This document shows positions 17,593 through 28,560 of a stretch of DNA of 64,000 bases, one piece after another. Position numbers and translations under genes: made by a program. Numbering within the stretch: the first letter of the stretch is position 1; the number at the start of each line of letters is the position of its first letter. The stretch lies in assembly GCA_963575745.1 (NCBI GenBank), contig CAUYUJ010003587.1, positions 1-64,000 of the forward strand, written 5' to 3'. The notes below the pieces were generated by a model. The model did not search any database. It had not been told where the DNA came from and saw only the letters and a program-made list of their open reading frames with translations. Source of the stretch: Prorocentrum cordatum (lineage: Eukaryota; Sar; Dinophyceae; Prorocentrales; Prorocentraceae).

Positions 17593-19580
17593 GGTGGAGC
17601 CCCCTACGGGGCCACGAAACGTACGAGGGGTGTGCCGAAATGGGTGTGCGGGACGCATGCGGGCACACCCACTGGGGCCTTCGGTGGAGCTCCCTATGGG
17701 GCCACGAAACGTGTGAGGGGTGTGCCGAAATGGGTGTGCGGGACGCATGCGGGCGCGGGCACTGGGGTCTTCGGTGGAGCTCCCTATGGAGCCACGAAAC
17801 GTGTGAGGGGTGTGCCGAAATGGGTGTGGGTGACGCATGCGGGCGCGGGCATTGGGGCCTTCGGTGGAGCTCCCTATGGAGCCACGAAGCGTGTGAGGGG
17901 TGTGCCGAAATGGGTGTGGGTGGCGCATGCGGGCGCGGGCACTGGGGCCTTCGGTGGAGCTCCATATGGAGCCACGAAACGTGTGAGGGGTGTGCCGAAA
18001 TGGGCGTGGCTGACGCATGCGGGCGCGGGCACTGGGGCCTTCGGTGGAGCTCCCTATGGAGCCACGAAACGTGTGAGGGGTGTGCCGAAATGGGTGTGGT
18101 GACGCATGCGGGCGCGGGCGCTGGGGCCTTCGGTGGAGCTCCCTATGGAGCCACGAACGTGTGAGGGGTGTGCCGAAATGGGTGTGGGTGACGCATGTGG
18201 GCGCGGGCACTGGGGCCTTCGGTGGAGCTCCCTATGGAGCCACGAAACGTGTGAGGGGTGTGCCGAAATGGGTGTGGGTGACGCATGCGGGCGCGGGCAC
18301 TGGGGCCTTCGGTGGAGCTCCCTATGGAGCCACGAAACGTGTGAGGGGTGTGCCGAAATGGGTGTGGGTGACGCATGCGGGCGCGGGCACTGGCGCCTTC
18401 GGTGGAGCTCCCTATGGAGCCACGAAACGTGTGAGGGGTGTGCCGAAATGGGTGTGGGTGACGCATGCGGGCGCGGGCACTTGGGCCTTCGGTGGAGCTC
18501 CCTATGGAGCCACGAAACGTGTGAGGGGTGTGCCGAAATGGGTGTGGCTGACGCATGCGGGCGCGGGCACTGGTGCCTTCGGTGGAGCTCCCTATGGAGC
18601 CACGAAACGTGTGAGGGGTGTGCCGAAATGGGTGTGGCTGACGCATGCGGGCGCGGGCACTGGGGCCTTCGGTGGAGCTCCCTATGGAGCCACGAAACGT
18701 GTGAGGGGTGTTCCGAATGGGTGTGGCTGACGCATGCGGGCGCGGGCACTGGGGCCTTCGGTGGAGCTCCCTATGGAGCCACGAAGCGTGTGAGGGGTGT
18801 GCCGAAATGGGTGTGGGTGACGCATGCGGGCGCGGGCACTGGGGCCTTCGGTGGAGCTCCCTATGGAGCCACGAAACGTGTGAGGGGTGTGCCGAAATGG
18901 GTGGGTGACGCATGCGGGCGCGGGCACTGGGGCCTTCGGCGGAGCTCCCTATGGAGCCACGAAACGTGTGAGGGGTGTGCCGAAATGGGTGTGGGTGACG
19001 CATGCGGGCGCGGGCACTGGGGCCTTCGGTGGAGCTCCCTATGGAGCACGAAACGTGTGAGGGTGTGCCGAAATGGGTGTGGGTGAAGCATGTGGGGCCT
19101 TCGGTGGAGCTCCCTATGGAGCCACGAAACGTGTGAGGGGTGTGCCGAAATGGGTGTGGGTGACGCATGCGGGCGCGGGCACTGGGGCCTTCGGTGGAGC
19201 TCCCTATGGAGCCACGAAACGTGTGAGGGGTGTGCCGAAATGGGTGTGGGTGACGCATGCGGGCGCGGGCACTGGGGCCTTCGGTGGAGCTCCCTATGGA
19301 GCCACGAAACGTGTGAGGGGTGTGCCGAAATGGGTGTGGGGGACGCATGCGGCCGCGGGCACTGGGGCCTTCGGTGGAGCTCCCTATGGAGCCACGAAAC
19401 GTGTGAGGGGTGTGCCGAAATGGGTGTGGTGACGCATGCGGGCGCGGGCACTGGGGCCTTCGGTGGAGCTCCCTATGGAGCCACGAAACGTGTGAGGGGT
19501 GTGCCGAAATGGGTGTGGGTGACGCATGCGGGCGCGGGTACTGGGGCCTTCGGTGGAGCTCCTATGGGGCTACGAAGCGC
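17593..19580 (-). repeat. 90-bp tandem repeat array, block E (inverted)
   Basis: About 22 copies of the same 90-bp unit in the opposite orientation to blocks A-D. This is the longest and most homogeneous block; only a few copies have 1-3 bp indels, and one near 19,085 is shortened. The copies nearest the end piece carry the same end-specific variants (GGACGCATGCGGGCACACCC) as the other blocks. Confidence 0.95.
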
Positions 19581-19732
19581 TGTGCTGGGTGGGTGAAACG
19601 CAGGGAAGAGGGGGGGGGGGGAGGAGGGGGAGGAGGAGGAGAGGAGGAGGAGGAGAGGAGGAGAGGAAACGCGGGCCACCGTCTCTTCAAAACGAGGACC
19701 CAACGCCACAGGATGGTTGGGAATAAAACAAT
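19581..19732 (-). repeat. Inverted start piece of block E
   Basis: Mirror image of the other junctions: GGGTGGGTGAAACGC, a G/GGA-rich tract at 19,607-19,665, GAGACG/CGTCTC arms, then CCACAGGATGGTTGGG at about 19,708-19,723. With the end piece at 17,535 this closes a composite unit of about 2.2 kb. Confidence 0.85.
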
Positions 19733-21317
19733 GTGTAGTTCACCACAAAAGGATTCCCTTTTGTAATTCAACAACACAAGCAATGAATTTGCAATCCGCT
19801 AATGTTTGTTTCGGGCATCCGGCGGCCGGAGAATCGAGATATTAAGGTGTATTAATCTCTCTGGAACGCGCTTCGGCGCTCACCCACTGGAAGTAAGAGG
19901 GGCGAGGGGGAAGAGACGGAGGTGGAGGCGGAGGAGGAGGAGGAGGAGGAAGAAGGGTAAAGAGAGGATAACTTATGGAATCTGCTCTGGGTGCCTAGCC
20001 CCAGGGAGTTATTCCCTTAGTCTGGTGGGCTCTGCTTCCCACTCGATCGTGCTCTGTGAAGCTCATTATGACAACGCATTGCTCCCAACGCATGCTCGTC
20101 ATCACCATCGTCATCAGCAGAATCTTGAAACGCATACTCATCATCATCATCGTCATCAGCAGCATCTTGAAACACATGCTCGTCGTTACCATCGTCATGG
20201 GCAGCATATTGAGACGCATATTCGTCATCATCACCATCGTCATCAGCAGCATCTTGAAACACATACTCGTCATCATCATCACCGTCATCAGCAGCATCTT
20301 GAAACACATGCTCGTCATCACCATCGTCATCAGCAGCATCTCGAAACACATGCTGGTCAGCACAATCGTCATCAGCAGCATCTTGAAACACATGCTCGTC
20401 AACACCATCGTCATCAGCAGCATCTTGAAACGCATGCTCGTCATCACCGTCGTCATCAGCAGCGCATGGAAACGCATTCTCGCCATCACCATCATCAGCA
20501 ACATCTTCGAACACATGCTCGTCATCATCATCATCGTCAGCAGCATCTTGAAACGCATGCTCGTCATCATCATCATCGCCATGAGCAGCATCTTGAAACA
20601 CATACTCGTCATCATCACCATCGTCCTCAGCAGCATCTTGAAACACACGCTCGTCATCATCATCGTCATCAGCAGCATCTTGAAACACATGCTCGTCATG
20701 AGAATTGTCATCAGCAGCATCTTGAAACACATGCTCGTCATCACCATCGTCATCAGCAGCATCTTGAAACGCATGCTCGTCATCACCATCGTCATCAGCA
20801 GCATCTTGAAACAAATGCTCGTCATCACCATCGTCATCAGCAGCATCTTGAAACACATGCTCGTCATCACCACCGTCATCAGCAGCATCTTGAAACACAT
20901 GCTCGTCATCACCATCGTCATCAGCAGCATATTGAAACAAATGCTTGTCATCACCATCGTCACCAGCAGCATCTTGAAACACATACTCGTCATCACCATT
21001 GTCATCAGCAACATCTTGAAACACGTACTTGTCATCACCGTCGTCATCAGCAGCATCTTGAAACACAGATCGTCACCATCATCGTCATCAGCAGCATCTT
21101 GAAACACATACTCGTCATCACCATCGTCATCAGCCGCGTCTTGTAACACATACTCGTCACCGCCATCGTCATCGCCATCACCTTCAAAGGAATGCGTGTT
21201 GCCACCGTCATTATCAGCAGCATCTTGAAACACGCGCTCATCGTCGCAATGGCCTTCGGAATCCCTTGCGAAACATAATCGTTATCAACATTGTCATAAC
21301 CTGCCAGCATATTGTAT
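19733..21317. repeat. Segmental duplication copy 1 with 42-bp minisatellite
   Basis: A leading part (19,733-20,090) is repeated 1,585 bp downstream with substitutions and indels. From about 20,095 to 21,140 some 24 units of 42 bp follow (CATCTTGAAACACATGCTCG, then TCATCACCATCGTCATCAGC plus AG); some units are 45 bp and one 39 bp. All length changes are multiples of 3, so three very different 14-residue peptide repeats stay open: His-rich on plus, and acidic (FQDAADDDGDDE) or Met/Leu-rich on minus. Frame is not conserved in the leading part between the two copies, so I do not call a gene. Confidence 0.85.
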
Positions 21318-22045
21318 TTGTAGTTCATCACATAAGGATTTTTGTTGTTACCCGCTGCGAAACAACTAATACGGTAATTCGCTCATGTTTGTTTCGGGCC
21401 TCCGGAGGCCGGAGAATCGAGGGATTAAGGCTCAAGATGTCCCTCTGGAACGCGCTTCGGCGCTCACCCACTGGAAGTAAGAGGGATGAGGAGGAAGAGA
21501 CGGAGGTGGAGGCGGAGGAGGAGGAGGAAGAGGAGGAAGGAGAGGAGGACTTATGGAACCCGCTATGGGTGCTTAGACCCAGGGGGTTATTCCCTTAGTC
21601 TGGTGGACTGTGTTTCCCGATGGTGCCCTGTGAGGCCCATTATGATAATGGATAGCCCCCAACGCATACCAGAAGATTCGTAACTCTCATTTCTGGTACT
21701 CGCGACCTGCCCTTGACAGGGGATGATCTCGGGGATCCCAGGGTGATGTCGAAACCGCCATCTCCGAGGATAGGGCGGGGGCGCGACAGGAAAGGGCAGC
21801 ATCTTGAAAGACGTACTCGTCATCACCATCATCATCAGCAACATCTTGAAACACGTACTTGTCATCGCCATCGTCATCAGCAGCATCTTGAAACACATAC
21901 TCGTCATCATCATCGTCATCACCAGCATCTTGACACACACACTTGTCATCATCATCGCCATCAGCAGGATCTTGAAACACATACTCGCCATCACCATCGT
22001 CATCAGCAGTATCTTGAAACACATACTCGTCATCATCATCATATG
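21318..22045. repeat. Segmental duplication copy 2 with short 42-bp minisatellite
   Basis: Same leading sequence (ATGTTTGTTTCGGGC, CGGAGAATCGAG, GGAACGCGCTTCGGCGCTCA), then about 6 units of the 42-bp repeat at 21,795-22,045. The intervening segment near 21,670-21,795 is not shared. Confidence 0.85.
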
Positions 22046-22399
22046 TGTGTTGTTCCATATGGGAAGATACCAAGTTCAGTTCTCAACTCGGGTACTCTCT
22101 TCCGTAGCTGGTTTGAGGCTCAAGCACCTTCCTGCTATCGAGTACCGCCATCATCGCACGATCGTCGCCGCAGTCGCCATGTTGATGGATTCGACGCACG
22201 GATTGTTTGCCACCAGATCGCACATCTCTGGGGATGCTTGGGTCGCGACAGCGATGATATGATAACACACTTTGTGATAGTATGAAAACACGCATGTACA
22301 CGCGCGCACAGTTTTGTCAACTGATGCCGATGATGATGATGCTAGTGACGGCGATGCAACGCAGCAAAACGAAGTTGCACGCACACGCGGTTTTATCAA
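22046..22399. other. Unique stretch, no gene seen
   Basis: About 350 bp of non-repetitive sequence. It has two imperfect copies of a CACAGTTTTGTCAACT-like motif (about 22,308 and 22,388). No convincing reading frame. Confidence 0.5.
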
Positions 22400-23351
22400 C
22401 TCCACCCCCAAGCCCCCCCGCGTCCCCAGCGCCCCAGCGGGGGCCCCGCCCACTGCCCCCTCCGCCACGAACGCTTTATCCCGCGTCGCCCCTCCCGCCC
22501 CCCCCGCGCCCCCAGCGCCAGTGTGAGGCCCCCGCGCCGTGGCTTTCCGCCCCGAGCCCACCGCTTCCCCAGCGCCCCAGCGGGGGCCACGCCCACTGCC
22601 CCCTCCGCCACGAACGCTTTATCCCGCGTCGCACCCCCCCCCCGCCCCCGCGCCCCCAGCGCCAATGTGGGGCCCCCGCGCCGTGGCTCTCTGCCCCGAG
22701 CCCCACCGCGCCCCCGGCGCCCCAGCGGGGCCCCCGCCCACTGCCCCCTCCGACACGAGCGCTGCATTACGCGTCGCACCCCCCCCCCTCCGCGCCCCCA
22801 GCGCCAGAGTGGGACCCCCGCGCCGTGGTTCTCCGCCCCGAGCCCCCCCGCGTCCCCAGCGCCCCAGCGGGGGCCACGCCCACTGCCCCTTCCGCCACTA
22901 ACGCTTCATCCCGCGTCGCGCCGCACACCACCTCCCCTACCTCCCTCCCCGCGTCCCCAGCGCCCCAGTGGGGGCTCCGCCCCGTGCCCCTTCCGCCCCG
23001 ACAATTTTATTCCGCGTCGCGACGCACGCCACCTCCCACCTTCCCCCCCTTTCCCCAGCGCCCCAGTTGGACCCCCGCCCCGTGGCCCTCTGCCCCAAGC
23101 CCCGCCCAGTGCCCCCTCCGCCCCGACAGTTTATTCCGCGTCGCGGCACACACCACCCCCCCTCCTCTCCGCGCCCCCAGCGCCCCAGTGGGACCTCCGC
23201 CCCGTGCTCCCTCCGCTCCGAGCACTTTATTCCGCGTCGCGACGCACGCCGCCTCCCCCACCCTCCCCACCTGGGACTTGGGCCCCGTTGCTGGGCCCAG
23301 AGGGCGATGCCTTGCCCCCTCTTCCCCCCTCCTCCTCCACCTCCTCTTCCC

Positions 23352-23382
<31 letters not shown>

Positions 23383-24994
23383 TCCTCCTCCTCCTCCTCC
23401 CCCTTCCTTTTTGTGCAAGGGCTATGGCACACGTGCCACTTGTTTTATTCCGCGTCGCGCCCCCCCCTCCCCAGCGTTCCCCTGCGACCCAGTGGAACCC
23501 CCGCCCAGTGCCCCTTTCGCCCCGACTAATTTATTCCGCGTCGCGTCGCACCCCCCCCTGCCCCCGCCCCTCCCCCTCTCACTCCCCACCTGTTTCGCGT
23601 CGCCCCTTCCCCCCCCCTTGCCCCCGCCTCTGGTTCTGTCCCCAGCGGCCCCCTTGTCTTCGCCACCCTTTTGTGTTCATTAGCCGAGTGCCCCCTCCGC
23701 CCCGACCGCTTCATTTCGCGCCCGCCCCCCCCCGCCCCCCCTTTTGTCTCCAGCTCTGTCCCCAGCAACCCCCTTGTTTTTGCCATCCCTCTGCCCCCGG
23801 CAGCCGAATGCCCCCCCCGCCCTGACCGCTTTATTTCGCGTCGATCCCCCCCCGCCCTCAGTTGATGTCCCGGCGCGGCCACACGCGCTCTCCGCATTCC
23901 CCCCCAACCAGCCACCAGCGCGTCCCTCCGCCTCGGCCGCGTTCATGCGGCACGGCACGGCACTGGCCCCCGTTCCGCTCCGACCACGTGATTATCTTGC
24001 ACCGCTGTTTTCTGGAGCTCGGACCTCTTTATTTTTGCCGTCGTCGTTCGTTCGCTCGTCGTTCGTCCCAGCTGCCCTCGCTCTCCCCCCCCTGGCCTCC
24101 CGTTCGTCGTCCTCCCCCCCCCAGCCTCCTGATTTTTCGTCGTCGTCGTCGCCGTTCGTTCGTTAGTCGTCCGTCTCGTTCGTCATTGTCGTCGTCGTCG
24201 TCGTCGTCGTCGTCGTCCGTTCATTCGTCGTTCGTCCTCCCCCCTGGCATCCCTGGCCTTGCCCCGGACCCCCCCCCCCCTGCCTTTGCCCTGGGCCCAG
24301 CCCCCCTCGCCCTCCCCCCCTGGCTTCCCTGCCCTCCCCCCCTGGCCTCCCTGGCCCCCTGTCCTGGCCCTGGACCCAGCCATCCCCCTCTGCTCTTGCC
24401 TTGGACCCAGCCCCCCTCGCCATCCGCCCCTGGCCTCCCTGGCCCATTCGTTCGTCCTCCCCCTGGCCCCCCTGGACTTGCCCGCTGTGTTCCAGTGCTC
24501 GGACATGTTTATTCTCTTGCGCTGGTGTGTTTTCGAGCTCGGACCTCTGCATTCTCGCTCGCCGTTCGTTCGTCGTTCGCCGTTCCCCCCCCCCCGGCCG
24601 CGGAAGGAAACTCCTGGGGGAAGGAGGCGAAAGCCTCCTGTCCCTCGCAGCTCTTTGGTGCAAGAGCCAAGGCACACATGCCACTTGTTTTATTCCGCGT
24701 CGCGACCCACGCCACCTCCCCCACCTCCCCCCCCGGGCCCCCTGCGCCCCAGTGGGGGCTCCGCCCCGTGCCTCTCCGCCCGTTCTTCCGCGTCGCGACG
24801 CGCACCACATCCCCGGCCCCCCTCTCCGCGCCCCCAACGCCCCAATGAGACGTCCGCCCCGTGCCCCCTCCGCTCCGAGCACTTTCTTCCGCGTCGCGAC
24901 GCGCGCCATCTCGCCCCCCCTCCCCACCTGGGATTTGGGCCCCGTTGCTGGGCCCCGAGGGGCGATGTCTTGCCCCCTCCTCCCCCCTCCTCCT
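22400..24994. repeat. GC-rich degenerate repeat region
   Basis: From 22,400 to about 22,950 a roughly 145-bp unit recurs about four times (CCCCAGCGCCCCAGCGGGGG near 22,420, 22,567, 22,711 and 22,850). Looser copies then continue to about 23,850, each with TTTATTCCGCGTCGCG. A longer segment with GGCACACGTGCCACTTG and TTTATTCCGCGTCGCG recurs at 23,425 and 24,665. Long C-runs and (CCTCCT) tracts fill the rest. Open frames are Pro/Arg-rich in every phase and are not credible genes. Confidence 0.75.
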
Positions 24995-25137
24995 AGTTAG
25001 TTTTCCAGCGTGAGCTGTCGAACCATGTATGGCTTGAGCCATGTCGTTTACGGATAGTCGAATAAACATTCAAAGATATCTCAAACATCTCTGATGGTTA
25101 TGAAGCCTCTTCCCCCGAACTCATACACAATCTAACT
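24995..25137 (-). repeat. 3' LTR of element 2
   Basis: 143 bp, ends AGTTAG...CTAACT rather than the usual TG...CA. Contains the perfect palindrome ATGGCTTGAGCCAT, whose minus strand includes TGGCTCAAG (25,033-25,041). Confidence 0.95.
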
Positions 25138-25467
25138 CCGATGCCTGTCCTTTACAGAGCCGTAGGAAAACAAACACAGCGGAGCGTGGAGCGATCCACA
25201 ACTGCTTTAAACATACAGCTTAGCTCTATCTCGATAGCTTCTGTAAGACATGCAACAATGCTTTTCAAACATCAGGCTGGCTTGCTAGGCTACTGTGAAA
25301 ACTCCTGTGCTTTCGAGCTTTATCGAGGAAGCTGGGGGGTAGGACGAGTGAGGAGCAGCAAGCGCAAGGGCAAACGCTCATTTCTCCTCATCACCTGACT
25401 CAGCTCATGTCTCTCGCGGGTAGTCTCCACGACTGCAACGCATATCGTAGTAGACGTCGTGATCTAG
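25138..25467 (-). other. 3' untranslated part of element 2
   Basis: 330 bp between the RNase H stop and the 3' LTR. The nearest purine-rich stretch on the minus strand is TAAAGGACAGG (plus-strand about 25,147-25,157). Nothing else recognised. Confidence 0.55.
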
Positions 25468-28400
25468 CTACTCCTGGAGGTTCTCGATCTCCTTCTCGGT
25501 AGCTTCCGGGTGTTGTGCTGCTCTCTTATGTCGAACTGCCTGGCCCTCGGTGAGGGTGATCTTCCACTTGCCGGTAGTGCAGTACAACAAGAGCTGATCG
25601 AACCAACCTTCCTTCGTGAGACCGTCGGCGAGCATGATTCTGGTTGGAACGTGTAGCAGGGAACGAATAAGATGATGAACTCGATCTTCGCGAAGTGCCA
25701 TGATGGCCACTCTCTGTGACTTGTCAGATGGTATACCGCGGCCACCTGTGATCAACTCGAAGAGCTCCATGCAATCTGTCACTGCATCATGCGGTATGAT
25801 CGTGATATCCTTCTGGCTCAGCTCCAGCATGTCATGCGCGGTGATCGTCGCTCGCGGAGGCAGCATCATCTGGCAGAACAACTCTGTGAGCCTTGCCGCG
25901 ATCAGCTGACCCATCTGAGTGCATCCGATGGCCGAGAGCGTCTCCGCATGCGAGGTCGAGTGAGAAACTCTTGAAGCCTTGCGAGCACTGAAGAACAACG
26001 TGTGCGCATAGCCTCCGACCTTAGACAGGTCCTGACCAGTGATCCACTCGGGCGTGTCGATCTTCAGGTCGTCATGCATCATCATAACGAACTTGCCCTC
26101 GTACGGATAGCAGCTCTTCTTGCTTGCATGACCGCAGTCGTGGATGCTGCAGAGCCTCAGTGGAAACGATACTCGATGGTAGTGCAGGCCGTTCATCTCC
26201 TTCGCCTTGCGAGCCTTCGCGAGTACACGATTGGCCATCTTCATATGCTGAACTTGAGGGCACACCATCTCTGACTGCAACGAAACCACATCATGAGCAA
26301 TATCCACTCGCGTGAGGCATAGCCATAGCAAGCTGCAGACCAACGACCTGAACTGGTGGTGCTCGTGCTCGTCCAGCTCCTGGAAGTCCTTCTTGATGTT
26401 GTACGCGTTCGTGAACTTGGCCTCCGGCAGCTTCTCGAGGTAGTGCTGCTGGTGAACCAGCAGGTGTCCTGGGGTGAGCATCTCGTGCCTCATGTCCAGG
26501 TAGGTGAACGGAAGGCCTGTCCTTTTCGGATTCCCGAACTTCTGTCCGAGCTTCTTGGCGATATGGTCGAGGAAGTCCTTCGTCGCTGCTAGAAGAAGAT
26601 CGTCCACGTGAATGATACACAGCGATACAACCTGCCAGCCATTGATGATCATCAGGAAGCACTCGTCGCGGGTGCTCATCCTGTAGCCGATGTCCAGCTT
26701 CAGGTAGTGCAACAGCGCCAGCTGCCACAGCAGAGGAGCGTCCACCAGGCCATATAGCGCCTTGAGGCACTTCAGGATGAAGTGTGGAAAATCTCCATCC
26801 AGTACTGTGATCTTGCTCTTCGGAATGTTCCTCCAGTGCCTCCAGATGTTCGCCGGCGGGCGAAACCAGACTTGGCGCGCCTCCTTGACCTCATGGCCTA
26901 GCTCCTTCGCTTTGGCCACAACCTCTGAGAACTTCAGCCCTTGAAGAAAAGCTGTTGAGATGTCGAAGCTCTCGAGGGTCAACTCGAGCTGCATGGCCAG
27001 TGAGCAAGGTAGCCTGTGGCTTAGCCGCGAGGCTGTTGACGAATGGCGGCTTACTGTCGTCTTCTGGCGATCTAGAAAACCGCGACCGCAGCACCTTGAC
27101 TTGACAATGCGCTTCTGCGGATTCTTCCACTTGCGCACCCAGATGCCGTCCACGACGTTCGTGGCATTCGAGGACAGGTCGATCTCGAAGACATCGTGGC
27201 TGTACAGCGACACTGCTTCCTCGTAGTCGCCGATCTCCACAACATCCCAGTTGTCGATCACCTCTTGTGGCGTGAGGAGATCATCAGATGAGACCGAGAA
27301 ACACTGGTCCTCGCGAGTGTCGTAGTAGAAGCACATGGGCCTCGTCATCGGCCCTTCAAATACTGCAAACGCCTCTGATGCCGTCCAGGGCAGCTCGCCT
27401 CGCTCAGCTTGCTGACTGAAATGTAGGATCTGCTCGGCGTCGGCAATGGCATGCGTGAAATGCTCCTCGTCGAAGTGAGGCTTGAAGCCAACTGGAGCCA
27501 CGTTGCGCAGAGGCTGTCCCAGTCGGTGCTCAGAGTGGTGCACATCGAACCACACCTGGTAGCTGTGCATCTCGAGCTTCTCCTGCTTGTCCTCGTCGAC
27601 TTTCTCGCTTGTTGCCGGGCCGTAGTCGATAGTCTCGTCGACGTCGGCGGGCTCAGCGATGGGCAGGACTGGCTCTGGTGGAGCTGGGGCTCCCGATGAT
27701 GCCGATGCCGCTGAGGCGCGAACTCCAGGCGCCACTCGATCATCAGGCGGAGCGTCTGGTGCATCTCGCTTCTGCGGTTGCGTTCTGGCTGCAATCGGCG
27801 ATGCTGCTGATCGATTCCTTAGAGATTCCTGACGAACTTGTCGGTCATGCTCATCGTGCTGGGCTCGTGGATCTGGAGCAGGTCCATAGTCTCTCGTGCG
27901 AGACCTATCCAACTCTGATGTAGTTGGCGAGGGTCCTTCGTGACTTGCTCCTGGTAGAGGTATCTCCGGCAGAGGTCCCAAGATCGGCTCCTCTGGCTGG
28001 CCATAGTCCAGAGTAGGCTCGTGCGCGCTGCCGTAGTCCAGCGTGTCCTGCTGACTGGCTGGTGAAGACGGTGTCGAGGCCTTGGCCGCTGGAGGCGGCG
28101 TGGCTGCTCTCAGAGGTGATGCTGAGATTGCCACCTCTGGTTGCGGCGTCTTCGGTGCGGCCACGTTCTCGCCCGGTATCGGCACCCGTCTTGAAGGTGC
28201 CTTCGGCGGAGGAGCCCTCTCGAATACTCTTGATCTTGACCGATCTGCCGTAGCTGGTGAACTGCTAGAGGATTCCGACAGCTTGACAATGTCGGCGTCT
28301 GCTTGGTCGTCTGGGTCGATCGCGCCTGGACTCGCAGGCGGCGCAGGAGGTGCCGGCACGAAACCAGCGACTGCTGCTGCAGGTGGTCCTGGAACACGTA

Positions 28401-28560
28401 CTTGTGGAACTGCACCTGCTGCTCCTCCTCCTGGCGGCGGCGGCGGCCGCATGACGCCCGCCTCGACCTCGGGTGCGACGTCGAACGACACGTTCGGAGA
28501 CAGTGGCCTGCGCCTCGCTGGTGGAGGCGTCTTGGGCACATATGGCTGTGCCGCTGGCTT
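25468..28560 (-). CDS. Reverse transcriptase and RNase H of element 2
   Basis: About 1,030 codons in a different phase from the integrase; the shift lies near 28,560-28,566, where the sense strand has a short A-run (GTAAG). The first 300 residues are Pro/Ala/Ser-rich linker. Counting from 28,539, RT has D526 (FDISTAFLQG) and the catalytic V-D-D at 645-647 (IHVDDLLLA), the standard copia form. RNase H follows with D801 (IHDCGHAS), E866 (SHAETLSA) and the end motif MLADGLTK. The frame itself is intact to its stop. It copies element RNA into DNA in cytoplasmic particles. Confidence 0.92.
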   Translation of the reverse strand, partial: KPAAQPYVPKTPPPARRRPLSPNVSFDVAPEVEAGVMRPPPPPGGGAAGAVPQVRVPGPPAAAVAGFVPAPPAPPASPGAIDPDDQADADIVKLSESSSSSPATADRSRSRVFERAPPPKAPSRRVPIPGENVAAPKTPQPEVAISASPLRAATPPPAAKASTPSSPASQQDTLDYGSAHEPTLDYGQPEEPILGPLPEIPLPGASHEGPSPTTSELDRSRTRDYGPAPDPRAQHDEHDRQVRQESLRNRSAASPIAARTQPQKRDAPDAPPDDRVAPGVRASAASASSGAPAPPEPVLPIAEPADVDETIDYGPATSEKVDEDKQEKLEMHSYQVWFDVHHSEHRLGQPLRNVAPVGFKPHFDEEHFTHAIADAEQILHFSQQAERGELPWTASEAFAVFEGPMTRPMCFYYDTREDQCFSVSSDDLLTPQEVIDNWDVVEIGDYEEAVSLYSHDVFEIDLSSNATNVVDGIWVRKWKNPQKRIVKSRCCGRGFLDRQKTTVSRHSSTASRLSHRLPCSLAMQLELTLESFDISTAFLQGLKFSEVVAKAKELGHEVKEARQVWFRPPANIWRHWRNIPKSKITVLDGDFPHFILKCLKALYGLVDAPLLWQLALLHYLKLDIGYRMSTRDECFLMIINGWQVVSLCIIHVDDLLLAATKDFLDHIAKKLGQKFGNPKRTGLPFTYLDMRHEMLTPGHLLVHQQHYLEKLPEAKFTNAYNIKKDFQELDEHEHHQFRSLVCSLLWLCLTRVDIAHDVVSLQSEMVCPQVQHMKMANRVLAKARKAKEMNGLHYHRVSFPLRLCSIHDCGHASKKSCYPYEGKFVMMMHDDLKIDTPEWITGQDLSKVGGYAHTLFFSARKASRVSHSTSHAETLSAIGCTQMGQLIAARLTELFCQMMLPPRATITAHDMLELSQKDITIIPHDAVTDCMELFELITGGRGIPSDKSQRVAIMALREDRVHHLIRSLLHVPTRIMLADGLTKEGWFDQLLLYCTTGKWKITLTEGQAVRHKRAAQHPEATEKEIENLQE

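Noticed and set aside
19806-21146. His-rich, acidic and Met/Leu-rich frames over the 42-bp minisatellite as genes
   Set aside because: Three incompatible frames are open at once and the leader changes frame between the two duplicate copies. Kept only as an observation.
21420-21440. GGCTCAAG at 21,425 and 22,111 as relic spliced leaders
   Set aside because: Only eight bases match and the preceding bases do not fit the leader, unlike the fixed positions within both LTR pairs.
22282-24996. Proline-rich frames in the GC-rich repeat region
   Set aside because: All phases on both strands are open and low complexity; the sequence is a degenerate tandem repeat.
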